A stretch of DNA of 64,000 nt, from the NCBI GenBank assembly GCA_910584365.1, contig CAJUAF010000007.1, positions 1 through 64,000 of the forward strand, read 5' to 3'. How positions within the stretch are numbered: position 1 is the first letter of the stretch; every line of letters starts with the position of its first letter. Under the pieces are notes generated by a model that ran no database searches, had not been told where the DNA came from, and saw only the letters and a program-made list of their open reading frames with translations. This document shows positions 35,403-44,847 of the stretch, piece after piece. The position numbers and the translations under genes were made by a program. The DNA comes from an uncultured Muribaculaceae bacterium (GTDB taxonomy: Bacteria; Bacteroidota; Bacteroidia; Bacteroidales; Muribaculaceae).

Positions 35403-35460
35403 GGCGTATAGTTCAGTTTGTTGTTTTTCAGCAATCAAAACCTCCGGTATCGGAATTTTG

Positions 35461-36471
35461 TCACGGAGCCAACAGAGAGGCGAGGTCTTCCGCCGTAAGG
35501 TTGGCGATTACCCGGTCTACCGGAAGGGGAGACAGAGCTTCCAGAATCGCCCCGCGGGTATATTCTACGCCCGACAGATGGTCGAGCAGTTCTTCGTCGA
35601 GGTCGCTCAACAGGAAGAAATCCCCTGCGAGGTTTACTTTCCGGATTCGTGGGATTCCCCCGGAATCGGCGGCAGGGGAGAGGTCTATGCTGACGGCGAA
35701 TTCTCCTACCCCTTCGATTCTTCGCCGTTCAGGTCCGGCGTCCGCGCCCCGGTGTCTTCCCCGGAACCACTCGTCGGTGAAATAGGGGAGGGCTATACGT
35801 TCGGTTTCGGCTATATCCGCGGCGGTCATCGTCTGCTCGCTGTCACACAGGTGTTCCCGGCAGAAGCTCTTGAAATCCCCGATGGAGAGAGAAGGCAGAT
35901 GCTCGCGGATGGTGGTAACATGGCTGCGCACTGACTTGACCCCTTTGGCCGACAGTTTTGCCCGGGAGGGGGTTATGGCGCTGACCATCCGCGGTATGTC
36001 GGCGTCGTAGAGCATCGTGCCGTGGAGGATGCCCCGTCCGTGGAGATGATAGAATGCGTTGCCGCTCACCTTTCGGTCACCGATGAGGATATCGTTGCGT
36101 CCCGTTGTCGTAGCGTCGAGTCCCAGCGCCCGGAGCGTATCGGCTACCATGCGGCAATAGCGCCCGAAAGTGGAGGTGACTTCCTCCGAGGTGGTTATGT
36201 GGCTGAACATGATGTTATTCATATCGGCGAAGACGCATCCTCCGCCGCTTTTGCGCCGGTAGGTCTGAATCCCTTCCCGACGGCAGAAATCCAGGTTGAC
36301 TTCGGCAAACGGGTTCTGGCAGCGTCCGAAAATCACCGTCGGCTCCACCTGCCACATGAAGAAGTATTCTCCCCCAGGATAATTCCGCGCAAGATGTTCC
36401 TCCATTGCCAGATAGAACGGCAACGGGCGCGGTTTTCCGCCGGGAAGCTCAGGCAAAGACGCGTAAATCAT
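35461..36471 (-). CDS. lplA: Lipoate--protein ligase
   Basis: 336 aa. It attaches free lipoate to carrier lysines. Family motifs: YRRKSGGGCVFADMNN (adenylate loop), GRNDILIGDRKVSGNAFYHL with the lipoyl-AMP-binding lysine, and HGTMLYDAD. As first gene of the gcv operon it most likely lipoylates GcvH. Length fits the LplA catalytic plus small C-terminal domain. The leader from the promoter to ATG 36471 is only about 19 nt, so there is no room for a glycine riboswitch. Confidence 0.92.
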   Translation of the reverse strand: MIYASLPELPGGKPRPLPFYLAMEEHLARNYPGGEYFFMWQVEPTVIFGRCQNPFAEVNLDFCRREGIQTYRRKSGGGCVFADMNNIMFSHITTSEEVTSTFGRYCRMVADTLRALGLDATTTGRNDILIGDRKVSGNAFYHLHGRGILHGTMLYDADIPRMVSAITPSRAKLSAKGVKSVRSHVTTIREHLPSLSIGDFKSFCREHLCDSEQTMTAADIAETERIALPYFTDEWFRGRHRGADAGPERRRIEGVGEFAVSIDLSPAADSGGIPRIRKVNLAGDFFLLSDLDEELLDHLSGVEYTRGAILEALSPLPVDRVIANLTAEDLASLLAP

Positions 36472-36493
36472 CGGGCATTGGATTTATCGGATT

Positions 36494-36525
36494 CAAAGTT
36501 ATAATTCTTTTCTCCTACGTCCAAA
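36494..36525 (-). promoter_or_regulatory. Promoter of the glycine-cleavage operon
   Basis: Minus-strand -33 TTTG (36522-36525) and -7 TAACTTTG (36494-36501), 20 nt apart. An 8-bp perfect inverted repeat TTTATGCT-TTTC-AGCATAAA (36543-36562) sits upstream of both divergent promoters and may be an operator. Confidence 0.72.
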
Positions 36526-36599
36526 TTTTTAACGAATTATATTTTATGCTTTTCAGCATAAACCGTCCATTCCTCTCTGTCCCAATCAGAAAATATTCT

Positions 36600-36607
36600 T
36601 AAATTTG
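36600..36607 (+). promoter_or_regulatory. -7 box of the HAD/aroB operon
   Basis: TAAATTTG predicts a leader of about 50 nt to ATG 36662, which decides between the possible start codons of the HAD gene. Confidence 0.55.
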
Positions 36608-36661
36608 CACCATGACAGAATGTATCGAACAAATTTCAACCGGAAGAAACAGACGCCGATT

Positions 36662-37390
36662 ATGGAAAAAGATGAGATAAGAAAAGCGGTGGAACGATAC
36701 TGCCGCCGTAACGGCATAGAGGAATTCCGCCCCCGGGCCGCGCTGATCGATATGGACGGCACCCTGATTGACTCCATGCGCAACCATACCGCTTCCTGGA
36801 AGCGGCTTGCCGACAAACTGGGGATTCAGGCCGACAGGGATGAATTCTATCTCTATGAGGGGATGACCGGACGCGCCACCATCCGGCTCCTCTTCCGCAG
36901 AGCGAAAGGATATGAGCCCGACGACAGTCAATGCGATGAACTTTATGCCCTTAAAGCGAGTTATTTTAATGAAATGCCTCGGGTTCCGGTAATTCCCGGG
37001 GCGAAGAGACTGTTGGCATCCTTTATGGAAAAAGGGATAACGCGGGTGCTGGTCACCGGCTCCAGGCAGTTGTCGAATCTCGACCGACTGGATTCCGATT
37101 TCCCGGGCGCCTTTCCCCATGAGTTAAGGATTACCGCAAAAGATGTGACCCGCGGTAAACCTCATCCCGAACCATATCTGAAGGGGATGGCCCTGGCCGG
37201 AGCGAGGCCCTGTGACTGTATGGTAATCGAGAACGCACCCCTGGGAGTCGAGTCGGGCCATGCGTCGGGAGCTTTAACCCTGGCGGCCGCTACCGGACCG
37301 ATTCCCCTGGAAGCCCTTGCCGAAGCGGGCGCCGACCTCGTTTTCCCCTCGATGGAAGCCCTGGCGGATGCTCTTGAATTTATAATCTGA
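36662..37390 (+). CDS. HAD-family phosphatase (beta-phosphoglucomutase-like)
   Basis: 242 aa. Motif I is ALIDMDGTLIDSM (nucleophile and acid Asp), motif II the Thr of VLVTGSRQ, the lysine is in DVTRGKPHPEPYLKGM, and motif IV is MVIENAPLGVESG; the insertion resembles a C1 helical cap. It is a sugar-phosphate phosphatase or phosphoglucomutase of unknown substrate. Motif IV reads ENAP rather than the usual EDSP. ATG 36662 chosen (MEKDEIRKAVE); an upstream TTG frame begins 36605. The stop is 26 bp before aroB, so an operon is likely. Confidence 0.87.
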   Translation: MEKDEIRKAVERYCRRNGIEEFRPRAALIDMDGTLIDSMRNHTASWKRLADKLGIQADRDEFYLYEGMTGRATIRLLFRRAKGYEPDDSQCDELYALKASYFNEMPRVPVIPGAKRLLASFMEKGITRVLVTGSRQLSNLDRLDSDFPGAFPHELRITAKDVTRGKPHPEPYLKGMALAGARPCDCMVIENAPLGVESGHASGALTLAAATGPIPLEALAEAGADLVFPSMEALADALEFII

Positions 37391-37416
37391 AGTTTCAACT
37401 GTTTATCTTTATTGCT

Positions 37417-38508
37417 ATGGCAACTGCAAAACAACAAAAGCCTACTGTAAACCTGGTGTTTACGAATCATGTATTCCAGGCTCTCGACGAAGCCGTGGCG
37501 GCGATGAATCCCTCGTCAGTCCATGTGCTTGTGGATGTAAACACGAAGGCATTCGTGCTTCCGCTGCTCCAGGCTGAGTCGAAAGCGGTCGCCGATGCTA
37601 AAGTCATAGAGATAAAGGCCGGGGAGATGTTCAAGAATCTTGATTCCCTGACCTATATCTGGAAACAGCTCGGCGACGGCAATGCCAACCGCCGCTCCCT
37701 GCTGATAAATCTCGGCGGAGGAGTGGTGACCGACATGGGAGCTTTCGCCGCCGCCACTTTCAAGCGGGGAATAGCTTTCATCAATGTGCCGACAACCCTG
37801 CTCTGCGCCGTGGACGCCTGCGTGGGGGGCAAGACCGGCATAAACTTCAACGGCCTGAAAAATGAAGTGGGAGTCTTCCGGGATGCCGACCTGGCTATTG
37901 TCTCGACGCTGTTTTTCAACACCCTGACTTCACAGGAACTCCTCTCGGGATATGCCGAGATGCTCAAGCACGCCCTTATCTACTCTCCTGAGCTGACTAA
38001 GAAGATGCTGGCCTACGATGTCACTAATTATAATCCCGACTCGCTGCTGCATCTTCTGGAAGAGTCTGTGGCCGTAAAACAGAAATTCGTGGACGCCGAC
38101 CGCGAGGATCATGGCGCCCGGCGTGCCCTGAACCTGGGACATACCGCCGGCCATGCCTTCGAGTCGCTGGCTCTGAAGCGTAAGTCGCCCCTGCCCCACG
38201 GGTATGCCGTTGCTTTCGGCATGGTTGTGTCGCTGGTTGTGTCGCGCATGAAGTTCGGTTTTCCCTCCGATGTCCTGAACACTTACGTAGGCTATGTCAG
38301 CCGTCATTACGGAGCGTTCGAAATTTCCTGTAATGACTATCCCCAGCTGCTGGCATATATGCACCACGACAAGAAGAATGATTCGGGCGACACCATAAAC
38401 TGCACCCTCCTGCGTGCAATCGGCGATGTGGCTGTCAATACCTCCGTAACCGACGACGAGATGACCGCCGCCCTCGATATTTACCGCGACCTGCTCCATC
38501 TTCCCTGA
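37417..38508 (+). CDS. aroB: 3-dehydroquinate synthase
   Basis: 363 aa; second step of the shikimate pathway (DAHP to 3-dehydroquinate, NAD- and metal-dependent). Characteristic: LGGGVVTDMGAFAAATFKRG, VPTTLLCAVDACVGGKTGIN and the metal-binding LNLGHTAGHAFE. aroA is also in this window at 51341, in a separate operon. Confidence 0.97.
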   Translation: MATAKQQKPTVNLVFTNHVFQALDEAVAAMNPSSVHVLVDVNTKAFVLPLLQAESKAVADAKVIEIKAGEMFKNLDSLTYIWKQLGDGNANRRSLLINLGGGVVTDMGAFAAATFKRGIAFINVPTTLLCAVDACVGGKTGINFNGLKNEVGVFRDADLAIVSTLFFNTLTSQELLSGYAEMLKHALIYSPELTKKMLAYDVTNYNPDSLLHLLEESVAVKQKFVDADREDHGARRALNLGHTAGHAFESLALKRKSPLPHGYAVAFGMVVSLVVSRMKFGFPSDVLNTYVGYVSRHYGAFEISCNDYPQLLAYMHHDKKNDSGDTINCTLLRAIGDVAVNTSVTDDEMTAALDIYRDLLHLP

Positions 38509-38536
38509 TTACCCGGCGGCAGACCCTGCGGTTTTG

Positions 38537-38568
38537 TTTGCAGAAGTGCTTGCAAATTCGTATTTTTG
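38537..38568 (+). promoter_or_regulatory. Promoter of the COG0523 GTPase gene
   Basis: -33 TTTG (38537-38540) and -7 TATTTTTG (38561-38568) are 20 nt apart; ATG 38588 follows after about 20 nt. No Zur-type palindrome was recognised. Confidence 0.75.
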
Positions 38569-38587
38569 CAGGTTAGAAAATAAAGAA

Positions 38588-39811
38588 ATGAATCAACCGA
38601 CAACTACACCCGTCCTGCTGCTGACCGGTTACCTCGGCAGCGGCAAGACCACGCTTCTCAACAATATCCTGCGCAATGAGCGCGGTATCCGGTTCGCCGT
38701 GATTGTCAACGACATAGGCGAGGTCAATATCGACGAATCCCTTATCCGCAAGGAAGGCATAATAGGCCAGGGGGAGGCGGACGATCTCGTGGCGCTGCAG
38801 AACGGCTGCATCTGCTGTACACTGAAAATGGACCTCGTCCGCCAGCTGGCCGAACTTGTCTCGACCCGTATGTTCGACTACATCGTTATCGAGGCCAGCG
38901 GTATATGCGAGCCCGCTCCTATCGCCCAGACTATCTGCGCCATGAGCGGCATGGATGATCCCTCCCTGAAGGTGGCTATGCCCCGTCTTGACTGTATCGT
39001 TACGGTAGTCGACGCACTGCGTCTTCAGAGTGAGTTCGCCTGTGGCGATTCCCTGCGGCGCCCCTGTATCGACGATGAGGATATCGAGAATCTGATCATC
39101 GAGCAGATTGAATTCTGCAACATCATCCTGCTGAACAAGATTTCCGAAGTTTCTCCGGAAGAAGGCGCCCGCATCCGCGCGATTCTGCGCGTACTCCAGC
39201 CTAAAGCGGAGATAATTGACTGTGATTACTGCAATGTCGACCTCTCCCGACTGCTGAATACCGGCCTCTTCGACTTCGAGAAAACAGCCACTTCCGCTAC
39301 ATGGGTCCGGGAACTGGAGAAAATCCAGGATGAACCTTCCGATGAGGAAACGGAAGGCCATCATGATCATGACCACGACGGACATGAGCATCATCATGAC
39401 CACGAACATCACCACCACCATGATGAAGGGGAAGCCGAGGAATACGGCATCTCGACATTCGTCTATCAGCGTCGTCAGCCCTTCGACTTCGAGCGCTTCG
39501 ATGATTTCGTGGCCCGCAAATGGCCAAAGTGTGTAATCCGCTGCAAGGGAGTGATGTACTTCGGCCACAACCGGGATATGTCGCTCCTGTTCGAGCAGGC
39601 CGGAGTGCAGAAAAACATAAAGGAAGCCGGCTACTGGTATGCCACCGCTCCCGCCGACGAACTTGCCGCCCTCATGGAAATGGAGCCCGGTCTGCGCCGT
39701 GACTGGGATGAAACCTACGGCGACCGCATGATTAAACTCGTCTTTATCGGCCGCGACATGGATCGCGCCGCCATAACCGCCTCTCTCGACGCCTGCCTCC
39801 TCCCCTCCTGA
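38588..39811 (+). CDS. CobW/COG0523 GTPase metallochaperone
   Basis: 407 aa. Walker A is TGYLGSGKTTLL, the metal site CxCC is GCICCTLKMDL (about residue 74), and the guanine-specifying NKxD-type motif is probably LLNKIS. A His/Asp-rich loop of about 25 residues (about 258-282) precedes the C-terminal CobW_C domain, consistent with zinc binding. These GTPases deliver zinc or cobalt to client enzymes. ATG 38588 chosen; the frame is open to 38534. It converges on the T9SS operon through a terminator at 39834. Confidence 0.93.
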   Translation: MNQPTTTPVLLLTGYLGSGKTTLLNNILRNERGIRFAVIVNDIGEVNIDESLIRKEGIIGQGEADDLVALQNGCICCTLKMDLVRQLAELVSTRMFDYIVIEASGICEPAPIAQTICAMSGMDDPSLKVAMPRLDCIVTVVDALRLQSEFACGDSLRRPCIDDEDIENLIIEQIEFCNIILLNKISEVSPEEGARIRAILRVLQPKAEIIDCDYCNVDLSRLLNTGLFDFEKTATSATWVRELEKIQDEPSDEETEGHHDHDHDGHEHHHDHEHHHHHDEGEAEEYGISTFVYQRRQPFDFERFDDFVARKWPKCVIRCKGVMYFGHNRDMSLLFEQAGVQKNIKEAGYWYATAPADELAALMEMEPGLRRDWDETYGDRMIKLVFIGRDMDRAAITASLDACLLPS

Positions 39812-39833
39812 TTCCCACGTTTAATAACGATAA

Positions 39834-39873
39834 ATGGACTGGCAGAAGCGTCAAATCACTCCTGCCGGTCCAT
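39834..39873. terminator. Bidirectional terminator hairpin
   Basis: ATGGACTGGCAG pairs with CTGCCGGTCCAT (12 bp, one G-U), with flanking AACGA/TCGTT pairing. It lies between the convergent COG0523 and T9SS-operon genes. Confidence 0.75.
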
Positions 39874-39896
39874 CTTTCGTTAATTCAATCAATCAG

Positions 39897-41927
39897 TTAC
39901 TTTACAAACTTGAAATGACTGACATTGCTGTTGTGGTTATGCAAGGTCAGAACGTATATGCCTGAGGGGATATCGCTAACTTCAATCGTTTTGTTATCTA
40001 ACTTATGGCGATTTACCAATGCCGACTCATTGGTAAGATTATTGATGGAATAAGACCATTCACCATACTCCAGCGATTTGGAAGGAATACCATCCAAAAT
40101 GATCTGGTCACCAGTCTTCTTGAAAGTGATATCTTTTACCTGGTATCCGACAGGAGGGATGGTTATGGTGTTACTCCTCTTGAACCCGTTCTCATTATAA
40201 CTTATTACAGTAAGTTTAGTTGATACTTCTCTATCCAGATTTGCGATGAAATATCCGTTTCGGAAATCCTCGGCATCGTATTGGAACGGAAGACTTTCTC
40301 CCTCATCCAGCTGTTCGACAATAACTTTTGTTGTTCCCTCGATGTTGGCAATTCCTACCTTGACATCAACGAAATAATCATCATTATCATCGCCTATCGT
40401 TCTGGCTGATTCTAACGAGGATAATTCTTTTGTATATTTAATCTTGGCTTGCTGAGGTGTGAAATCCCTGGTAAAATATTTTACACGGTATGAATAATTG
40501 GGTTGAGATGCTCCATAATTTGAAGTGCATTTCGTCAGCCTGTAACGAAGACCTCCGGTAGTTCCTCGGGCATATTCCGTTTCTGGATAAGTTAGAGAAA
40601 TGTTTTCAATATTTACGGTAATAGGTTGCTCGGAATCTTCCGTGATGTAGATACAGTCCCAGCTTCCATCTTTTTTTAGAACCGATAATGAAATACAACC
40701 GTCTACAGGTCCATTAGGAGAGAAAAGATCATACTGTTTGCAATATTGTTCGATACTCAGGAGATTTAAATTCTGAGTAGATTGAGGTGTATTACTATTA
40801 AATTTAGTGGCACTCTTTACCTCCTTGTCTTCTTTTTGTAGAAACATGGCCTTATCTTTACTGTTAAAAGATAAAGATACCTGGCCTGTATAAGGAAGTT
40901 TGTCATCTGTGCTTCCAATCTGAGAAACAGATCCTCCGCCTAAGCCAGTGACAACTTCTTTTCTCCAATCAAGGGCCCCGCAGAAGATATCATCCCAATT
41001 ATCTGCGGTAAGGTCCCGAAAGACATAACCTTTCCCGAAATCATAGGTAAGCAATTGAGATATAGGTTTACCTGTTTCTGGGATAAAGTAGCGAAGAGAG
41101 AGTCCGTTAACCCAATTCTGTGGAGCATATAAGGATAATGTCTCAAATTGATGGTCTAGCCAGTTCCGAAGTGATACTTTAACAGAACCCTTTGTTGCGT
41201 TTGTATATGCAACTTTTAGATCTGTTGTGCCCAACGCATCAAATATATGGGATTTGAATGGGATGAATTTAACAGGTCCTCGATTTACCAATACTTTATC
41301 TTTGACATTTGCAGTGAAATCAGAGAAGAATCCTAAACCGATGGCTATATCCCGCATGGCGACTGTAACAAAATCATATTTATTTATATTTGCATCACCA
41401 TCCAGGGAGAATGAACATAGATCCATCATGTTCTGATTATACGTAATAGTGATATCTGTCTCATTTAAACAGGATAGATCTCCTAACTGAGTATAGAAAC
41501 GGTTAAACTGTCCTCGGTGGTATTCCTGAAGGAGGACACTTTTTACCATGGTTGTCGGACATTTGTACATATCCACTCTTTCCCCTTCATAGTCGTCTGC
41601 AGTCAACAAAACTTTTGATATTAGATTATTTGTTCCTCTGAGAGGCAGACAGCTTACATTGATTTTGACAGGAGCTACAAGGGGAAGAACTTCTTCCCAT
41701 AATTTAACGGCATATTCAAATGCACCTTGCAGTTCTGCCGGGCAATTGTCATCATAAGTGACCACAAATTTGGCCCCGCTGTTGATTTCTCGGTAATCGG
41801 GCATTTCGATATTTACCCCTTTGAATACTTCTGTGACATAATTGTCGCTGGTGAGTGTTTCTCCTGTCGCAATCCTGCTATTCAGACAGAGAAGCAACAG
41901 AATGCTGAGTAATTTTAGATGTTTCAT
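39897..41927 (-). CDS. Secreted T9SS-type protein with degenerate metzincin-like domain (1)
   Basis: 676 aa with signal peptide (LKLLSILLLLCLNSRIATG). Residues about 50-330 resemble the matrixin-like zinc-protease fold common in Bacteroidetes: GAFEYAVKLWEEVLPLVAPV near 69, then DFVTVAMRDIAIGLGF at 185-200. That last segment aligns with the active-site helix HExGHxLGF, but H-E-H are replaced by R-D-I, so I predict it cannot bind catalytic zinc. Beta-sandwich-like regions follow, ending in a T9SS-like sorting region (DNKTIEVSDIPSGIYVLTLH). Last gene of a three-gene AT-rich operon; it overlaps the previous gene by 4 bp. The alignment was done by eye. Confidence 0.75.
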   Translation of the reverse strand: MKHLKLLSILLLLCLNSRIATGETLTSDNYVTEVFKGVNIEMPDYREINSGAKFVVTYDDNCPAELQGAFEYAVKLWEEVLPLVAPVKINVSCLPLRGTNNLISKVLLTADDYEGERVDMYKCPTTMVKSVLLQEYHRGQFNRFYTQLGDLSCLNETDITITYNQNMMDLCSFSLDGDANINKYDFVTVAMRDIAIGLGFFSDFTANVKDKVLVNRGPVKFIPFKSHIFDALGTTDLKVAYTNATKGSVKVSLRNWLDHQFETLSLYAPQNWVNGLSLRYFIPETGKPISQLLTYDFGKGYVFRDLTADNWDDIFCGALDWRKEVVTGLGGGSVSQIGSTDDKLPYTGQVSLSFNSKDKAMFLQKEDKEVKSATKFNSNTPQSTQNLNLLSIEQYCKQYDLFSPNGPVDGCISLSVLKKDGSWDCIYITEDSEQPITVNIENISLTYPETEYARGTTGGLRYRLTKCTSNYGASQPNYSYRVKYFTRDFTPQQAKIKYTKELSSLESARTIGDDNDDYFVDVKVGIANIEGTTKVIVEQLDEGESLPFQYDAEDFRNGYFIANLDREVSTKLTVISYNENGFKRSNTITIPPVGYQVKDITFKKTGDQIILDGIPSKSLEYGEWSYSINNLTNESALVNRHKLDNKTIEVSDIPSGIYVLTLHNHNSNVSHFKFVK

Positions 41928-42961
41928 CGTTTTATGATTTTGGTTTTGTTCAGGATGCTGTTTTGGTTTGTAGCACGTTTATAAGCAACAATGTAAATTC
42001 CTCCATGGAGATAGGATAAATCCATCGTTTCTACATTATGGGATTGCAAAAGGAGATGGCCGCTGACATCGTAGACATACACCTCTGACACTGTATTATC
42101 AAATGTCAGAGTATTGTTATCCCATGAAAATGTATCGGAAGCCTCCTCCTCGACAGTTGGCTCACTAATGCCAGCCTGTTGTCTTAACTCTTCGATTCTG
42201 GCGAGGATAACAGGATCGTTAATGTAGTCTGTTGTATATAGTGTATCACTATGTACATATCCAAACTGGTTACTAATTGAAACTAAGACATATTCGCCCC
42301 AATCGGCAGGATAGTTAATCTTTGCTTCATTGATACCTCTAAAATCTTCGCAATAAAGCCATTGTGTAAATTTAAATAAAAAGCTGTCAGTAACATACAT
42401 TGTAAATTTGGTAGCCCCAGGGGATTTTATATTAAATGAAAAATCTGTATCCCAGTAGTCAACAGAGCTATCCATTAGGGAATCAAATTCCCAATCATAA
42501 TGCTCATAAGTAAGACAGATATCGCTAATAACCGGTCGTCCCGGTATCAAGGCAATCTTTAAAGAGCGTGTTGTCTTTATTCCATTGTCTGACACGAAAT
42601 TGATTTGTAGTTCGAAAAGGTCTCGATTTAATGAGGAATCATAAAACCGCCTTGCCTGCATGCAAATCGTCAATGTTAGTTGTGTCGGATCAAAGATACA
42701 TTGGTTCTGAGATTGTACGGTACTTGGTACTTCCACATAAGCGCCTCCGTTAGAGAGAATATTCACTTCCCATTTCCCTGACAGATGTTCATCTGTCAGG
42801 GAAAATGTTAAAGGAGACAAATCTGTAACGACATGGTCGAACCCGAACGACTCGTCGTTTTGCTCTATAATCGGGGAAATCAACTCTCCTCCTTGAGCTT
42901 GAAATGCGCGCGGTAGGAAAAGCGAGCAGATTGCTATGGTTAAAATTAAATAGTGTTTCAT
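41924..42961 (-). CDS. Secreted T9SS-type beta-sandwich protein
   Basis: 345 aa with signal peptide (MKHYLILTIAICSLFLPRAFQAQ). There is no protease-like domain. The middle (WGEYVLVSISNQFGYVHSD) resembles the C-terminal Ig-like portions of both neighbouring operon proteins, so it may be a shortened paralogue. The C-terminus (VSEVYVYDVSGHLLLQSH, then SYLHGGIYIVAYKR, ending IIKR) is a type IX-like sorting domain. It overlaps its neighbours by 4 bp on each side (ATGA), a tightly coupled operon. Confidence 0.75.
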   Translation of the reverse strand: MKHYLILTIAICSLFLPRAFQAQGGELISPIIEQNDESFGFDHVVTDLSPLTFSLTDEHLSGKWEVNILSNGGAYVEVPSTVQSQNQCIFDPTQLTLTICMQARRFYDSSLNRDLFELQINFVSDNGIKTTRSLKIALIPGRPVISDICLTYEHYDWEFDSLMDSSVDYWDTDFSFNIKSPGATKFTMYVTDSFLFKFTQWLYCEDFRGINEAKINYPADWGEYVLVSISNQFGYVHSDTLYTTDYINDPVILARIEELRQQAGISEPTVEEEASDTFSWDNNTLTFDNTVSEVYVYDVSGHLLLQSHNVETMDLSYLHGGIYIVAYKRATNQNSILNKTKIIKR

Positions 42962-44730
42962 CGGGAAATCTTTTTAAAAGTTCGTATCATGGAACAGTTG
43001 CGGAAATGCTGAACAATTAACAATCCTTTATATAGCAGATTATCAATCTCATCAGCAGTCTTATATGTTCCAAGATAATAACCGTTTATGTCATATACTG
43101 CAAAGGAATCGTCTCCGTCCGCTTTTTGCGGTGATAATGTTTGTTCTATTCCGGCATTAGAGCCTGACGAGTAGGAGGCAACTTCTCCATATGGCTGTAA
43201 CTCGATGGTGTACACAGACTTCCCATATTTATTCTCGGCAGTAAAATCAATCCAGGCGCAAAACGGAGCGGTGATATATTCTGCAACTCCAGTGGCAATA
43301 TAAGGCTCGTAAAGATATTTAGGAGTAATAACGGAGCTGTATTCTTCTTCAACCACTACCTTGATTCTGTCAGCACCACGATATTTCACCCGATAATGCG
43401 CATTATAAGAATCATAAGGCGTATTGTCGACTATTTTTTCTATTAGCGCATACTCTATGAAAGGCTTGAGTTCAAGGAAGATTTTGAACGGAGTGGCTTT
43501 TACTTCTTTACCGTTGATTGTGCAGGAAAAATGCAGAACCCCTTCAATATCGCCGTCTGAATTGATTTTATATTTTGTTTCATCAGCAATGGGTGAAATG
43601 TTACATGACAGGTTATTATCTTTCAAAATCATTGATGACAAAGTGCCGTCGGCTAATGGGAGAATAAACTCCCATTTGGGATTTTGAACAGATGCGTTAC
43701 CTTTTTCGATTCTGAAACTATGGGACGTATAAGCGGATGCAAGTCCCGTATCTTCAATGTCGTTGCTGACGATTTTTATTATGGGAGTAGATTTGATATT
43801 CCAGCCCAGTTCATTCAGAACTGATTGGGTTATAGGATCCACTTGCAGGATGTAACTACCTGCATTGAAATTGGTAGTCATCAGAGAATTGTTGTCTGTA
43901 ATGAATACAAACGGAGGATTTTCCCCGGAAAATGGTGGTGACTGGAGCTGAAATCTCCCTTTGGAAGTATTGATCCAAAAGGTTTCACCGGGAGTTTCTA
44001 TATAGGATTTCAGAGCGGGATTAGGATTTCCTCTGATTGTTTTAATAGACGATAACATAATTCCAGAGGAGTTGCTTATCAGGTTATCGAACAGAGAGTG
44101 GTCTCTCTTGCATCCAAATCGATAGTTGCCCGATTCGTCTAATTGAACGGTAGAACCAAAGCCTAATATACGGGCGATGGATCTCATTATTCCAAAGGCA
44201 AGATTTTTGCCGCCGGTGAAATTTTCATTACTCAAACTGTAATCCCAAACGGTGTTGGAATTAATTGTGATTATACCGTCAGGAGTTTCTATATCTCTTT
44301 TGCCGATGTAATCACGGTATATGAATGATAATGGCTGGAATGCTCCGTTGACTAACTTATATAAGACTTCCGTACGGATGTCTTCTTCGATATCTGCGAT
44401 TCTGATCTCAATAAAGACGGAATCGCTGTGAAGAATACATGCACCCCATACTGAGGCGGCATAGTCGAAAACTTTTCTGACCTGTTCATCAAGATTGTCA
44501 TTGGTAGTCACTATTGACGCTGAATGTTTGTTTACACGCTGGGTTTTCGGCAGCATGGGAAGTTGTACAGAACTTCCTCCCGAGGGTTTGTACCAGTCGG
44601 AATATGTGATCGTCTCAATGTCTTGCGCCAGGGTAGACGACAACAGGGTTGCCAGTATAAACATAATGGCGGTGTTCATGCCTCTGAAAAGGAGGCGGAT
44701 GGCGGTGGGGGGATTGCGGAATGGTCTCAT
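42958..44730 (-). CDS. Secreted T9SS-type protein with degenerate metzincin-like domain (2)
   Basis: 590 aa from ATG 44730; ATG 44679 (MNTAIMFILATLLSSTLAQ) gives a cleaner signal peptide and is a good alternative, and the frame is open to 44826. It parallels the 676-aa protein: VFDYAASVWGACILHSDSVF, then a GGKNLAFGIMRSIARILGFG segment where the HExxH helix should be (R-S-R replacing H-E-H). The late landmark of active relatives is kept: NNSLMTTNFNAGSYILQVDP, then SVLNELGWNI (Met-turn-like SLM and LGW). Ig-like regions and a short T9SS-like end (SFAVYDINGYYLGTYK) follow. First gene of the operon. Confidence 0.75.
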   Translation of the reverse strand: MRPFRNPPTAIRLLFRGMNTAIMFILATLLSSTLAQDIETITYSDWYKPSGGSSVQLPMLPKTQRVNKHSASIVTTNDNLDEQVRKVFDYAASVWGACILHSDSVFIEIRIADIEEDIRTEVLYKLVNGAFQPLSFIYRDYIGKRDIETPDGIITINSNTVWDYSLSNENFTGGKNLAFGIMRSIARILGFGSTVQLDESGNYRFGCKRDHSLFDNLISNSSGIMLSSIKTIRGNPNPALKSYIETPGETFWINTSKGRFQLQSPPFSGENPPFVFITDNNSLMTTNFNAGSYILQVDPITQSVLNELGWNIKSTPIIKIVSNDIEDTGLASAYTSHSFRIEKGNASVQNPKWEFILPLADGTLSSMILKDNNLSCNISPIADETKYKINSDGDIEGVLHFSCTINGKEVKATPFKIFLELKPFIEYALIEKIVDNTPYDSYNAHYRVKYRGADRIKVVVEEEYSSVITPKYLYEPYIATGVAEYITAPFCAWIDFTAENKYGKSVYTIELQPYGEVASYSSGSNAGIEQTLSPQKADGDDSFAVYDINGYYLGTYKTADEIDNLLYKGLLIVQHFRNCSMIRTFKKISR

Positions 44731-44847
44731 AGAAATATGATTCAATGTGAGATTGTGAATAAAAATCGGTTGTATATGTTGTGTCTGCCCGTTGAGGTAG
44801 ATCGGATATTTTATGGAAGGGGGCAATCAGATCAATGATGCTCGTTG

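Noticed and set aside
36472..36493. Glycine riboswitch before the gcv operon
   Set aside because: Only about 19 nt lie between the promoter and the start codon, far too short.
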